From: Larsenimonas rhizosphaerae
Lineage (GTDB): Bacteria; Pseudomonadota; Gammaproteobacteria; Pseudomonadales; Halomonadaceae
Direction: 5' to 3'
DNA: 64,000 nt
Assembly: GCF_023700005.1 (NCBI RefSeq)
Contig: NZ_JAMLJK010000002.1
Span: 186,001 to 250,000, forward strand
Position 1 is the stretch's first letter, and every line of letters starts with the position of its first letter. Shown in pieces: positions 19,156-27,724 of the stretch. Below the pieces are notes generated by a model. The model saw only the letters and a list, made by a program, of their open reading frames with translations. It ran no database searches and had not been told where the DNA came from. A program made the translations under genes and the position numbers.

Positions 19156-20134
19156 GGGCTTTCTCCTTGGCCAGCATGGCCTCGACCATGTGACAGGCGA
19201 CCTGGGTGCCGCCGGTACTGACAAAGTGGGGTACCTCCCGGGTGCAGCGCTCGGTGGCAAAGGTGCAACGCGGGTTGAAGGCGCAGCCCGGAGGAATATT
19301 GTTGAGTGAGGGCATGGCGCCAGGGATCTGGTTCAGGCGCTCGCCTGGGGTAGCCATCTGAGGCAGGGCATCAAGCAGTCCCTGGGTATAGGGATGCTGC
19401 GGATCATTGATGATTTCCCGCGTCGGCCCCTGTTCTATGATGCGCCCGGCATACATGACCAGCGTTCGTCGAGTGACCTGAGACACTACGCCCAGATCAT
19501 GAGTGATCAGCATCAGGGCCACGTTTTGGGTGTCACACAGCTCGGTGAGCAGGGCCATGATTTCCGCCTGAATCGTGACATCCAGTGCGGTAGTGGGTTC
19601 ATCGGCAATGATCAGGTCAGGATCAAGCAGCAGTGCGATGGCGATGATGATGCGCTGGCGCATGCCCCCGGACAGTTCATGGGGATACTGGTCCAGCCGG
19701 CGTTCCGGCGAAGGAATCTGAACAAGATTGAGCTTGTCCAGCGCGATCTGTCTCGCTTCCCGCGTACTGATGCGCCGATGCGCCTTCAGACACTCGATCA
19801 TCTGAGCGCCAAGCGTCAGTACCGGATTGAGGGTCATCATCGGGTCCTGAAAGATCATGGCAATACGGTCACCACGGATCTTCCTGAGCTGTCGTTCACT
19901 CATCCTGTTGAGGTGATGGCCGTCGAAGGTAATCTCACCGCCGGCGATAAAGCCCGGATGGGCAATCAGATTAAGAATCGAGAAGGCGGCCACTGACTTG
20001 CCGGCGCCGGACTCACCGACAATGCCGAGTCGCTCACCGCGCTCCAGTGAAAAATCGATACCTCTCAGCGCCTGAACAGCCTTGCCTCGGCTTGAGAAGC
20101 GTACATCCAGTTGTCGTACATCAAGCAGTGCCAT
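19142..20134 (-). CDS. Oligopeptide-type ABC transporter ATPase (DppD/OppD-like)
   Basis: This 330-residue nucleotide-binding subunit pairs with the DppF-like protein. It shows Walker A GESGAGKS, signature LSGGMRQRI, Walker B IIADEPTTALDVT and the C-terminal oligo_HPY extension with GCAFNPRCTFATERC. Cys residues in this extension bind an iron-sulfur cluster in some DppD proteins. It starts four bases after the DppC-like gene and overlaps the next ATPase gene, so translation is probably coupled. Confidence 0.93.
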   Translation of the reverse strand: MALLDVRQLDVRFSSRGKAVQALRGIDFSLERGERLGIVGESGAGKSVAAFSILNLIAHPGFIAGGEITFDGHHLNRMSERQLRKIRGDRIAMIFQDPMMTLNPVLTLGAQMIECLKAHRRISTREARQIALDKLNLVQIPSPERRLDQYPHELSGGMRQRIIIAIALLLDPDLIIADEPTTALDVTIQAEIMALLTELCDTQNVALMLITHDLGVVSQVTRRTLVMYAGRIIEQGPTREIINDPQHPYTQGLLDALPQMATPGERLNQIPGAMPSLNNIPPGCAFNPRCTFATERCTREVPHFVSTGGTQVACHMVEAMLAKEKAHDTV

Positions 20135-20138
20135 GGTA

Positions 20139-21098
20139 TCAGCCCTTGTGCAGTCGGGGGTTCATGACGTCGCGCAGCCAGTCACCCAGAAGATTGATCA
20201 CCAGTACCAGTACCACCAGCACGGCACCAGGGATCAGGGTGATCCACCAGGCACCACTCTGGATGTAGTCAAAGCCGGATTTGATCAGCGAGCCAAGCGA
20301 GGGCTGGGTTTCCGGCATGCCAAGTCCCAGAAACGAGAGGGCGGCTTCGGAAATGATGGCATTGGCAATCTGCACCGTCGCGATGACAAAAATCGGCGAG
20401 AGCGTATTGGGCAGCAGGTGGCGGAACATGATGCGCGGGGCGCGAAAGCCCATGACCCGTGCAGCGTCCACGTATTCCTTGCTTCGCTCGGCCAGGACCG
20501 AGGCACGTACCGTGCGGGCAATCTGGGGCCATTCAGCGATGCCGATAATCAGTATCAGCAGGATCAGCGCCACCTGGCCAAACATCAGGTTACCGAAGGA
20601 CGCCTTGACAATGGCGCCGACCAGAATGGCCACCATCAATGTCGAAAATGACAGCTGAATATCGGCCAGCCGCATCAGCGTGGCATCAATGATGCCCCCG
20701 AAGTAACCGGCCAGCAGTCCGAACAGGATGCCAAGCACGCACTGCATCGCCACGGCGCCAAAGCCGATCAGCAGTGAAACGCGCGTACCATAGAGGATGG
20801 TCGACAGCAGATCCCGGCCCTGGGCGTCCGTGCCGAGCGGGAAGGCCGCGTCGCCCCCATCGAGCCACATCGGCGGCAGCTCGGAGTTCATGATGTCAAT
20901 GCCGGTCAGATCATAGGGATCCGTCGGCGCCCACCAGGGCGCGCCAAAGGCGGCAATGGTGATGATGATGAAGATCAGTAGACACAGTTGGGCCACCGGA
21001 TCGCGCTTGAAGCTGTACAGCAGATAGCTCTTGCGGAAACGGGCCCAGGCGCCGGGCATCTGCGCCCGCAGATCCGCGGTAGATGTCTCCTCGCTCAT
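20139..21098 (-). CDS. ABC transporter permease (DppC/OppC-like)
   Basis: This inner-membrane permease has 319 residues, an N-terminal cytoplasmic arm of about 35 residues, one helix and then the five-helix transport core. The EAA-type coupling segment (EYVDAARVMGFRAPRIMFRHLLPN) contacts an ATPase. GTDAQGRDLLSTILYGTR is the mark of the DppC branch. It overlaps the DppB-like gene by the four bases ATGA. Confidence 0.93.
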   Translation of the reverse strand: MSEETSTADLRAQMPGAWARFRKSYLLYSFKRDPVAQLCLLIFIIITIAAFGAPWWAPTDPYDLTGIDIMNSELPPMWLDGGDAAFPLGTDAQGRDLLSTILYGTRVSLLIGFGAVAMQCVLGILFGLLAGYFGGIIDATLMRLADIQLSFSTLMVAILVGAIVKASFGNLMFGQVALILLILIIGIAEWPQIARTVRASVLAERSKEYVDAARVMGFRAPRIMFRHLLPNTLSPIFVIATVQIANAIISEAALSFLGLGMPETQPSLGSLIKSGFDYIQSGAWWITLIPGAVLVVLVLVINLLGDWLRDVMNPRLHKG

Positions 21099-22144
21099 GC
21101 GTGTTGTCCTGTCAGTTTAACGGTGGGATTGACCAGGCCGTAGACCAGATCGACCAGGGTGTTGGTCACCACAAAGATCAGGCCCACCACCATCAGGTAG
21201 GCGACAATCAGCGGAATATCGCTGCGGGTAATGGCTTCAAGGAACATCAGCCCCATGCCGGGCCACTGGAAGACGGTTTCGGTCAGGATGGTGTAGGCCA
21301 CCATGGTGCCGATCTGCACACCGCCGACCGTGATAACCGGCAGCATGGTGTTTTTAAGGGCATGCAGAAAGTAGATGCGTCCGGGGGAAATCCCCTTGGC
21401 GCGGGCGAAGCGGACATAGTCGCTTTGCAGCACTTCGAGCATTTCCGAGCGAATCAGACGAATGAACAGGGGCAGCATGATCGAGGCCAAAGACGCCGCC
21501 GGCAGCAGTAGGTGCAGCAGGCCATCCACGCTGAAAAATCCGGTGTCCCAGGTGCCGAACAGGTGCACCAGCTCGTTGCCGCGTCCAAAGGAGGGCAGGC
21601 CGCCATCGGTGGATATCAGCTCATTGAGCCAGGTCCCCCAGTCGGTATCTGTCGGGAAGGGGGTGATATGTACTCCGATGGAAAAAAGCTGAATCAAGAC
21701 AATGGCCGTCAGAAAGACCGGCACCGAGATGCCCACCACGCTGATGCCCATGCAGGTCTTGGCCAGCCATGAGGCCGGCCGGATGGCGGCATATACGCCT
21801 ACAGGTACCGAAAACAGCAGGATGATCAAGGAGGCACACAGCACCAGTTCAAGGGTTGCCGGCATGTGCTCGACGATCACATCGAGGGTGGGTTTGCTGT
21901 AGAAGTAGGACTGGCCCAGATCGCCGTGCAGGGCGTCCCAGGCAAAGCGCCCGTATTGCACCGGCAAGGGGTCATTCAGTCCCATTTCCTCACGCAGGAG
22001 GTTGCGCTGCTCGACGGAGACGCTCTGGCCTACCAGTTCCCGGACCGGGTCGCCGAGGCTGCCCTTGATCGAGAAGCTGATCAGGCTGATCACGAACATG
22101 ACCAGAAACGCATGCCACAGGCGCTGAATCAGAAAGGCAATCAT
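21095..22144 (-). CDS. ABC transporter permease (DppB/OppB-like)
   Basis: This inner-membrane permease has 349 residues. The N-terminal helix is followed by an extended periplasmic region and the transport core. The coupling segment (YVRFARAKGISPGRIYFLHALKN) and the LTETVFQWPGMG motif are standard for DppB. It heterodimerises with the DppC-like protein. A GC hairpin separates it from the binding-protein gene upstream. Confidence 0.93.
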   Translation of the reverse strand: MIAFLIQRLWHAFLVMFVISLISFSIKGSLGDPVRELVGQSVSVEQRNLLREEMGLNDPLPVQYGRFAWDALHGDLGQSYFYSKPTLDVIVEHMPATLELVLCASLIILLFSVPVGVYAAIRPASWLAKTCMGISVVGISVPVFLTAIVLIQLFSIGVHITPFPTDTDWGTWLNELISTDGGLPSFGRGNELVHLFGTWDTGFFSVDGLLHLLLPAASLASIMLPLFIRLIRSEMLEVLQSDYVRFARAKGISPGRIYFLHALKNTMLPVITVGGVQIGTMVAYTILTETVFQWPGMGLMFLEAITRSDIPLIVAYLMVVGLIFVVTNTLVDLVYGLVNPTVKLTGQHA

Positions 22145-22173
22145 GGAATGTCACCTGAAAAAATCAAAGGCAA

Positions 22174-22197
22174 GGCCGGCCACCGCGATGGCCGGCC
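22174..22197 (-). other. Intercistronic hairpin after the binding-protein gene
   Basis: GGCCGGCC is repeated as an inverted copy around ACCGCGAT, in the 59-base gap between the binding-protein and permease genes. Such hairpins usually protect the abundant binding-protein message or trim read-through, giving more binding protein than permease. Confidence 0.6.
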
Positions 22198-22203
22198 GAA
22201 GGG

Positions 22204-23757
22204 CTAGTCCTTGACGACCAGGTCGCCCAGGTAGGGGAAGTTCATGACGTTGAGGATGGGCTCGATTTCGACATTGTTGCGCGAAGCCCAGGCCAGATCC
22301 TGCCAGTGCAGGGGAATGAAGGCCGCATCGTCATACAGCATCCTTTCGACCTGTTGCAGTTCGGTGGCTCGCGTTTTCGGGTCGGTTTCCAGATTGGCCT
22401 TTTTCACCAGCGCATCGGCTGCAGGGTTGCAGTAATTACCGGCGTTATACTGGCCCATGCCGGTATCGGCATCAGGACACATTGTGAGGAATTCAAACAG
22501 GTTGGCAGAATCCTCGGTGTCGGAGTGCCAGCCCACCATCATCATGTCGGCTTCACGCTCATCATAGGCCGGCCAGTATTGCGCCTTGGGCAGGGTTTTA
22601 AGATCCACTCGAATATTAATGCGAGACAGCATGGCTGCAACGGCCTGAGCGATCTTGTCATCGTTCACATACCGGTTGTTGGGCGCCATCATGGTGATGG
22701 TGAAACCATCTTCATAGCCGGCTTCCTTCATCAGTTCACGGGCCTTGGCAACGTCGTAGCGCGGTGCCAGATCAGCATCATGACCGGCATATCCTTCAGG
22801 CGAGAGCTGAGCGGCGGGGGTAGCAAAGCCCTTCATGATCTTGGCGGCAATCCCTTCCTGATTGATGGCATAGGCGATGGCCTGACGGACTCGCTTGTCC
22901 TTGAAGGCCTCGACCCGCTTCTCATTCATGTGAAACAGGATGATACGCGTACCGCTCATGGTAACCAGGTGGGTATCCGGGTTGGACTTGATGCGGGCCA
23001 GATCCGTTGGTGGAACCGGGGCGATGAAGCCGACGCCGCCAGAGAGCAGTGCGGAGACGCGAGTGGCATCTTCCTTGATCGGGGTCAGCACAAGGTGATC
23101 GACGTTACCGGGAGACTCGGTGTCCCAGTAGTCGGCGAAGCGGTCAAACTCGACCTTGACGCCCTGCTGACGTGAGGTGACCTTGAAGGGGCCGGTCCCT
23201 GATTCGTTGCGTGAGGCGAACGTGTTGGCACTTTTCTTGATTTCGTCCTTCGGGTGACCGTTCTTGTCGGTACCGGAATAGAACTTGCTGTCCATCGGGA
23301 AGATGTAGGTCGCAGCATTGAGGGTCAGCGGATACGGCGCCTTTGAAATCAGATCGACCGTATAGTCATCGACCTGCTTCATCTCGCTGAAGGGCTCGAA
23401 GATAGCCTTGAAATCACCGCTTTTTTTCAGGCGATTGAAGGTCCAGACCACATCCTTTGCGGTCATCTTGTTGCCGGAATGAAACGTGACGCCTTCGCGC
23501 AGGTGAAAGCGCATGGTCAGGTCATCGATGCGCTCCCAGGAAGAGGCCAGTCGCGGGTCAAAGCCCAGCTGCTTGTTCCACCGCAGTAACGGGTCGAACA
23601 CCATATGGGAGAACTGCAGTATGCCGCCGGAAAGCTGTTCATGAATATCCATGGTAACCGGGTCGGCATCGTAGGCGACGCGCAGGGTAGTGGCATGGGC
23701 CAGAGATGCACCGGACAGCAATGCGCCGGCCACGAGGGCAGCAATCGATTTTTTCAT
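22204..23757 (-). CDS. Family-5 peptide-binding protein (DppA/OppA-like)
   Basis: This is the periplasmic solute-binding protein of the operon, with 517 residues. A signal peptide ends near residue 23 (SLAHA). Family-5 features include LRVAYDADPVTMDIHEQL at the mature start, REGVTFHSGNKMTAKDVVW, GTGPFKV and the long C-terminal lobe. The family binds di- to oligopeptides, but also nickel, haem or opines, so the substrate is only likely to be peptide. The open frame begins at GTG 23760, but the ATG at 23757 has GGAG five bases upstream. The gene heads the five-gene operon. Confidence 0.92.
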   Translation of the reverse strand: MKKSIAALVAGALLSGASLAHATTLRVAYDADPVTMDIHEQLSGGILQFSHMVFDPLLRWNKQLGFDPRLASSWERIDDLTMRFHLREGVTFHSGNKMTAKDVVWTFNRLKKSGDFKAIFEPFSEMKQVDDYTVDLISKAPYPLTLNAATYIFPMDSKFYSGTDKNGHPKDEIKKSANTFASRNESGTGPFKVTSRQQGVKVEFDRFADYWDTESPGNVDHLVLTPIKEDATRVSALLSGGVGFIAPVPPTDLARIKSNPDTHLVTMSGTRIILFHMNEKRVEAFKDKRVRQAIAYAINQEGIAAKIMKGFATPAAQLSPEGYAGHDADLAPRYDVAKARELMKEAGYEDGFTITMMAPNNRYVNDDKIAQAVAAMLSRINIRVDLKTLPKAQYWPAYDEREADMMMVGWHSDTEDSANLFEFLTMCPDADTGMGQYNAGNYCNPAADALVKKANLETDPKTRATELQQVERMLYDDAAFIPLHWQDLAWASRNNVEIEPILNVMNFPYLGDLVVKD

Positions 23758-24008
23758 CACGACTCCGAGGGTGTTTCCCTGCGTCAGGGCAGCACCGTGT
23801 AGTTGTACGTTATTGGTCGAGTGGTCGTGGGTTCGAGCGTGCGTTTTTATTGTCGGCCCGACCCCGCTTATAACCTACGGGCAGAGCCATCAGGATGACA
23901 ATCGAATTACCGACATGCCGGTATGCGTCAGATGAATGGCGACGAAGAACGGCAGGACAGGGAAGGGGGGAAGGAGGCGCTCCGGTCGGGCCGGGCGCCT
24001 GACCTGTA

Positions 24009-24743
24009 TTATGAGGTGGCCGAAGCCTTGAGCTTGTTGAACTCGCAGATAATGCTTTGCATGGTGTCATCACAGTAGGGCTGAAGGCCGCTGACGACCA
24101 GTTTTTTCTCGCCTGTGCCAATGCACTTGCCACCCACCATCATTTCGAAATGCATGTGTGCATCGCCACGCTTGCCGTTGACGTCCAGCCAGGCCTTGTC
24201 GAAATGAAGTTCCGGGGCTTCTGCATCGAGCCGATCAAGGCAGAATCCCATGCTGTCATAAATCACCAGCGGCCGTTGCGGGTTGAACATGACGCCATGT
24301 TCCTGCATCAGGGGCTGCAGATAGTGTGGGAAATTCTGGCCTGAAAAGGCGATATAGCGTGTAGTGAAGGCAGCAATGGCGGTGGCATCGAAGGTGGGGG
24401 TGCCCTTGCGCTCAACGCTGAGATACACCTTGCCTCGGGCATCCGATACGGTGATGGTATCGCCGTCTTCCTCAAACGAAAGAGGCACGCTGTCGCCTAC
24501 CATGCCGCAGAAGCGGAAGGTCATGCAGGGCGCCAGACCAAAGCGATTCAGCACCAGTGAAAACAGCAGATCACCCGGAACACAGAAACGCCGTGCGCCC
24601 GGTGTATGGATCGGGTTGAAATCGCCTGCCATTTCCTTGGCAAAGCGGCTGGCCTGGTCGGCGGTGATAATGAGACGGCCGTCATTATCTTCGGTGTAAA
24701 AGTCGTCAAGAACCATGCGTGTCGGAAGCCTTGTGTGTGACAT
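24009..24743 (-). CDS. DUF3581 hotdog-fold protein
   Basis: This 244-residue protein matches the DUF3581 family known from gammaproteobacteria, whose function is not established. Residues 40-48 read GDFNPIHTP, which fits the MaoC-type (R)-enoyl hydratase motif GDxNPxH with the catalytic pair Asp41 and His46. A second hotdog-like half appears to follow. A hydratase or acyl-thioester role is therefore possible but inferred. The start is uncertain: the ATG at 24743 and the one at 24716 (MVLDDFYTED, where similarity seems to begin) both lack a good ribosome site. Confidence 0.8.
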   Translation of the reverse strand: MSHTRLPTRMVLDDFYTEDNDGRLIITADQASRFAKEMAGDFNPIHTPGARRFCVPGDLLFSLVLNRFGLAPCMTFRFCGMVGDSVPLSFEEDGDTITVSDARGKVYLSVERKGTPTFDATAIAAFTTRYIAFSGQNFPHYLQPLMQEHGVMFNPQRPLVIYDSMGFCLDRLDAEAPELHFDKAWLDVNGKRGDAHMHFEMMVGGKCIGTGEKKLVVSGLQPYCDDTMQSIICEFNKLKASATS

Positions 24744-24952
24744 AACACAGTGTAGGCAAGCGTGCGTTGCCCTGTTTTGACAAGCCTACCATGAGTCATG
24801 CCGCCCGTGGGGCTTCACCGGTGCGATGAACAGGCTTGAATATCGCAGGCTCCTGTTTCTTTCAGACCGTTACAGCAGAACCGGCCTGCCTTGCCTATCC
24901 TAGGCGGTAGATTGACATTTCATGTGCTGTTGGCGCACTCAAGGAGAGAAAC

Positions 24953-26044
24953 ATGTCTCGACGTTCACGCGCTGCGCACCATATGTTCAGAAAATTGTTG
25001 CGAATTCTTGCCAAACCGGTGAAGGGTGACCACGGCCATGGTGGGACGGTCATTTACCCCTACCGAGGTTACGGCTCGGCCAACGAAGTCTTCATGATGG
25101 GGCGCGTGTTTCACCAACCGAGTCTTGGCATGTCGGCAAGGGTCGGGGTGCTGCGCGACATGGCCGACATTGTCCGCCGCATGGTGCGCTGGGGGCTGGG
25201 AAACCGGGATGTGGCGATCCGGCTTGGACAATGTGAAACCGTGGTCACCACTGACAAGGACGGTTACTTTCATGCCCATGTGAAGCTTGCCACACCGCTG
25301 AGTTCGGATACGGTCTGGCACAAGGCCGAGCTCAAGATCATGGGAGAAAGCAGTGCCCTGCCGGCCGTTGCAGATATCTATGTGCCGCCGGCCTCGATCG
25401 ACATGGCGGTCATCAGCGATATCGACGATACCGTGATGTACACAGGCGTCGCCAACAAGGTAAAGATGATGTATCGCCTGTTCATGGAAAAGGCCGACGA
25501 GCGTACGGCCTTTCCGGGCGTGGCGCCGCTTTATCAGGCCCTTCATGGGGGGCTGGATGGCAATATGGGGCGGCCGATGCTGTATGTATCGCGGGGGCCA
25601 TGGAGCATCTATGAAATACTGGAAGCCTTTTTCAACCTCAACAATATTCCGGCCGGCCCTGTATTGTTCCTGCGTGAATGGGGGCTGACGTTGCAGCACC
25701 CGCTGCCCAAGAAGGCGGAAGATCATAAAAGCCATCTGATCGAAAACATGCTGGCACTCTATGATGACCTGCCGTTTCTGCTGGTGGGCGACAGTGGCCA
25801 GAAGGACCCGGAAATCTATGCTGATATTGTTCGGCGCTATCCGAATCGGATCTGTGCCATCTATATCAGAAGCGTGCACAAGAATGCCGAGCGGGACGAG
25901 GCCATTGCAAGGCTCAAGGAGGAAGTGGGAGCTGCAGGCTGTGAGCTTGTGCTGACGTCTCACAGCGCTGACATGGCCCGGCATGCGTTTGAAAAGGGAT
26001 ATATTTCCCGCGCGGGCATGGAAGCGGTCTGCGATGCGACCTGA
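24953..26044 (+). CDS. App1-like phosphatidate phosphatase (DUF2183)
   Basis: This 363-residue protein has an N-terminal beta-rich region to about residue 145 and a C-terminal HAD-like catalytic domain of the DUF2183/COG4850 family. The domain is named after yeast App1, a Mg-dependent phosphatidate phosphatase. The catalytic motif DIDDT (Asp156, Asp158, Thr160) opens the domain, and LLVGDSGQKDPEIY near residue 280 gives the last HAD aspartate motif. There is no signal peptide, so it is probably cytosolic or peripheral. AGGAG precedes the ATG. It converges with the DUF938 gene with only two bases between stops. Confidence 0.88.
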   Translation: MSRRSRAAHHMFRKLLRILAKPVKGDHGHGGTVIYPYRGYGSANEVFMMGRVFHQPSLGMSARVGVLRDMADIVRRMVRWGLGNRDVAIRLGQCETVVTTDKDGYFHAHVKLATPLSSDTVWHKAELKIMGESSALPAVADIYVPPASIDMAVISDIDDTVMYTGVANKVKMMYRLFMEKADERTAFPGVAPLYQALHGGLDGNMGRPMLYVSRGPWSIYEILEAFFNLNNIPAGPVLFLREWGLTLQHPLPKKAEDHKSHLIENMLALYDDLPFLLVGDSGQKDPEIYADIVRRYPNRICAIYIRSVHKNAERDEAIARLKEEVGAAGCELVLTSHSADMARHAFEKGYISRAGMEAVCDAT

Positions 26045-26046
26045 TA

Positions 26047-26691
26047 TTACGCCGAGACGCGCCGCCAGATAACGCTCAGGTTATTGGCGGGCATGTCGAT
26101 CACCTGCAGCAGCTCGAAGCCGTTGCTGGTAGCCAGTGGCACGACTTCATTGTCCAGATCGCGCACGCCCCAGCGACGATCGTCCCGGCGCAGCCGTCCA
26201 TCAAAGCCTTCGTTGCTGACGCAGGTATGATGGCCGTGCCGCTTGAACGGGCCATAGAGTATCAGGTGCCCTCCGGGAAGCAGGCTCCGCGTGGCCTGAT
26301 CGAACAGGGCAATGGAGGCTTCCCAGGGGGCAATGTGAATCATGTTGATACAGACGATGGCATGCTTGCCACGTGTTTCCTCTCCCCAGGGGCCGCGGGT
26401 GACGTCCAGCTGGATCGGCGTGCGAACGTTCCCCAGACCTTCATGTTCGGTCCAGGCCTGTATCGAACGCAGTGACTGGGGTGTCGGGTCACTGGGCTGC
26501 CAGTCCACACCGGGCAGGGCTGCTGCAAAGTGCACGGCATGTTCACCACTGCCGCTGGCAATCTCCAGTACGTGGTCTTCCGGGCCCAGCACGGTTTTCA
26601 GTACATCAAGAATCGGCCCGCGATTGCGGCGGGTAGCGGCGTGGGAAAAGCGCGGCTCCGGCGTTGGAAAGGCCATGTCTGTCCAGTCCAT
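26047..26691 (-). CDS. DUF938 SAM-dependent methyltransferase
   Basis: This 214-residue protein belongs to the DUF938 family (related to METTL26). The family opens with RFSHAATRRNRGPI, then the SAM-binding motif I VLEIASGSGEHAVHFA and the acidic QPSDP loop. NMIHIAPWEAS is also conserved. The methyl acceptor is unknown. A long open frame extends to 26829 but overlaps the ribokinase gene; the ATG at 26691 has GGAG upstream and matches the family start. It is last in an hpxO-ribokinase-DUF938 series on the minus strand. Confidence 0.88.
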   Translation of the reverse strand: MDWTDMAFPTPEPRFSHAATRRNRGPILDVLKTVLGPEDHVLEIASGSGEHAVHFAAALPGVDWQPSDPTPQSLRSIQAWTEHEGLGNVRTPIQLDVTRGPWGEETRGKHAIVCINMIHIAPWEASIALFDQATRSLLPGGHLILYGPFKRHGHHTCVSNEGFDGRLRRDDRRWGVRDLDNEVVPLATSNGFELLQVIDMPANNLSVIWRRVSA

Positions 26692-26732
26692 GAAAATGAG
26701 TCTCCATCCTGGTTCTTCTGTATCGGTCCGAT

Positions 26733-27635
26733 TCAGGGCGTATCGACGTCTTGAGCGCTCGGGATGCTGGTATGGGCGCCCTCTTTCTGAACGCTCAGGG
26801 CGGCCGCGCGCGTGGCTCGGGTCAGGCACGCCGCATCGGACTGGCCCGCCAGTCGGGTCGCCATGAAATAACCGATAAAGGTATCTCCTGCAGCGGTCGT
26901 ATCCACGGCCGTCACACGGCAGGCCGGTTCAAAAAGACGCTGCGTCCCTTTCTGGTAATAGGCCCCTTCACCCCCGAGGGTCAGAACGATTTCCGTGGAG
27001 GGGTACCTGGCCATCAGTGCATCAAGAATGCGTTCGGCATCTTCGTGCTCATCCAGGCCCGCCAGTGCCGCGCCCTCTCCTCGATTGACAAACAGCAGGG
27101 CCAGTTCCTCCAGCGCCATGCTGCCTACCTCGGGCGTCATCGGAGCCGGATTGAATGCCACTGACAGGCCTTGTGCACATGCCTTTTGAATGATATCGGC
27201 CGTCAGGCTGCATTCGTTTTGAAGCAGCAGCCAGTCCTGACCGGCCACGGCATCGGACAGACGGTGTGTCACGAAGGCGTCATCCATGCTCTGGTTGGCG
27301 CCGCCGAACAGCACAATGGCATTTTCGGCCTGGTCATCAACCTGAATAACGGCATGGCCACTGGGGACTTCAACAAGGTCCACGCCCGTGATATTGACCC
27401 CGGCGCTGTCCATGAGTTCAAGCGCCCAGCGGTCCTTTTCATTGAGCTGACCCCAGTGTGCGACCCGGCCGCCTGCTCGTGCTGCCGCGAGAGACTGATT
27501 GGCTCCCTTGCCCCCCAGTACCTGCTGATAGCCATGACTGGCCAGCGTTTCGCCGGGTTTTACAAGGTGAGGGACGCGGTACACATGATCAATATTGATG
27601 GAGCCATAATTATAAAGTGTCGGACGCTGCGCCAT
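26733..27635 (-). CDS. rbsK: Ribokinase (PfkB family)
   Basis: This 300-residue sugar kinase phosphorylates ribose to ribose 5-phosphate, or a close analogue. The first PfkB signature with the ribokinase-specific GGKGANQS lies near residue 40. The second signature, DTTAAGDTFIGYF, carries the catalytic Asp and the anion hole near residue 245. TGGAG lies seven bases before the ATG at 27635. There is no rbs transporter nearby. The position after the urate hydroxylase gene suggests a role in salvage of ribose from nucleosides, which is inference. Confidence 0.87.
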   Translation of the reverse strand: MAQRPTLYNYGSINIDHVYRVPHLVKPGETLASHGYQQVLGGKGANQSLAAARAGGRVAHWGQLNEKDRWALELMDSAGVNITGVDLVEVPSGHAVIQVDDQAENAIVLFGGANQSMDDAFVTHRLSDAVAGQDWLLLQNECSLTADIIQKACAQGLSVAFNPAPMTPEVGSMALEELALLFVNRGEGAALAGLDEHEDAERILDALMARYPSTEIVLTLGGEGAYYQKGTQRLFEPACRVTAVDTTAAGDTFIGYFMATRLAGQSDAACLTRATRAAALSVQKEGAHTSIPSAQDVDTP

Positions 27636-27724
27636 GGTTACTCCAGTATCTGAAGGGCAAACGGATAGCACGCCCGAAGGCGTGCAGGAGGGGTAGTGTA
27701 CACCTTGAAAGTGCCGTATGTGGC

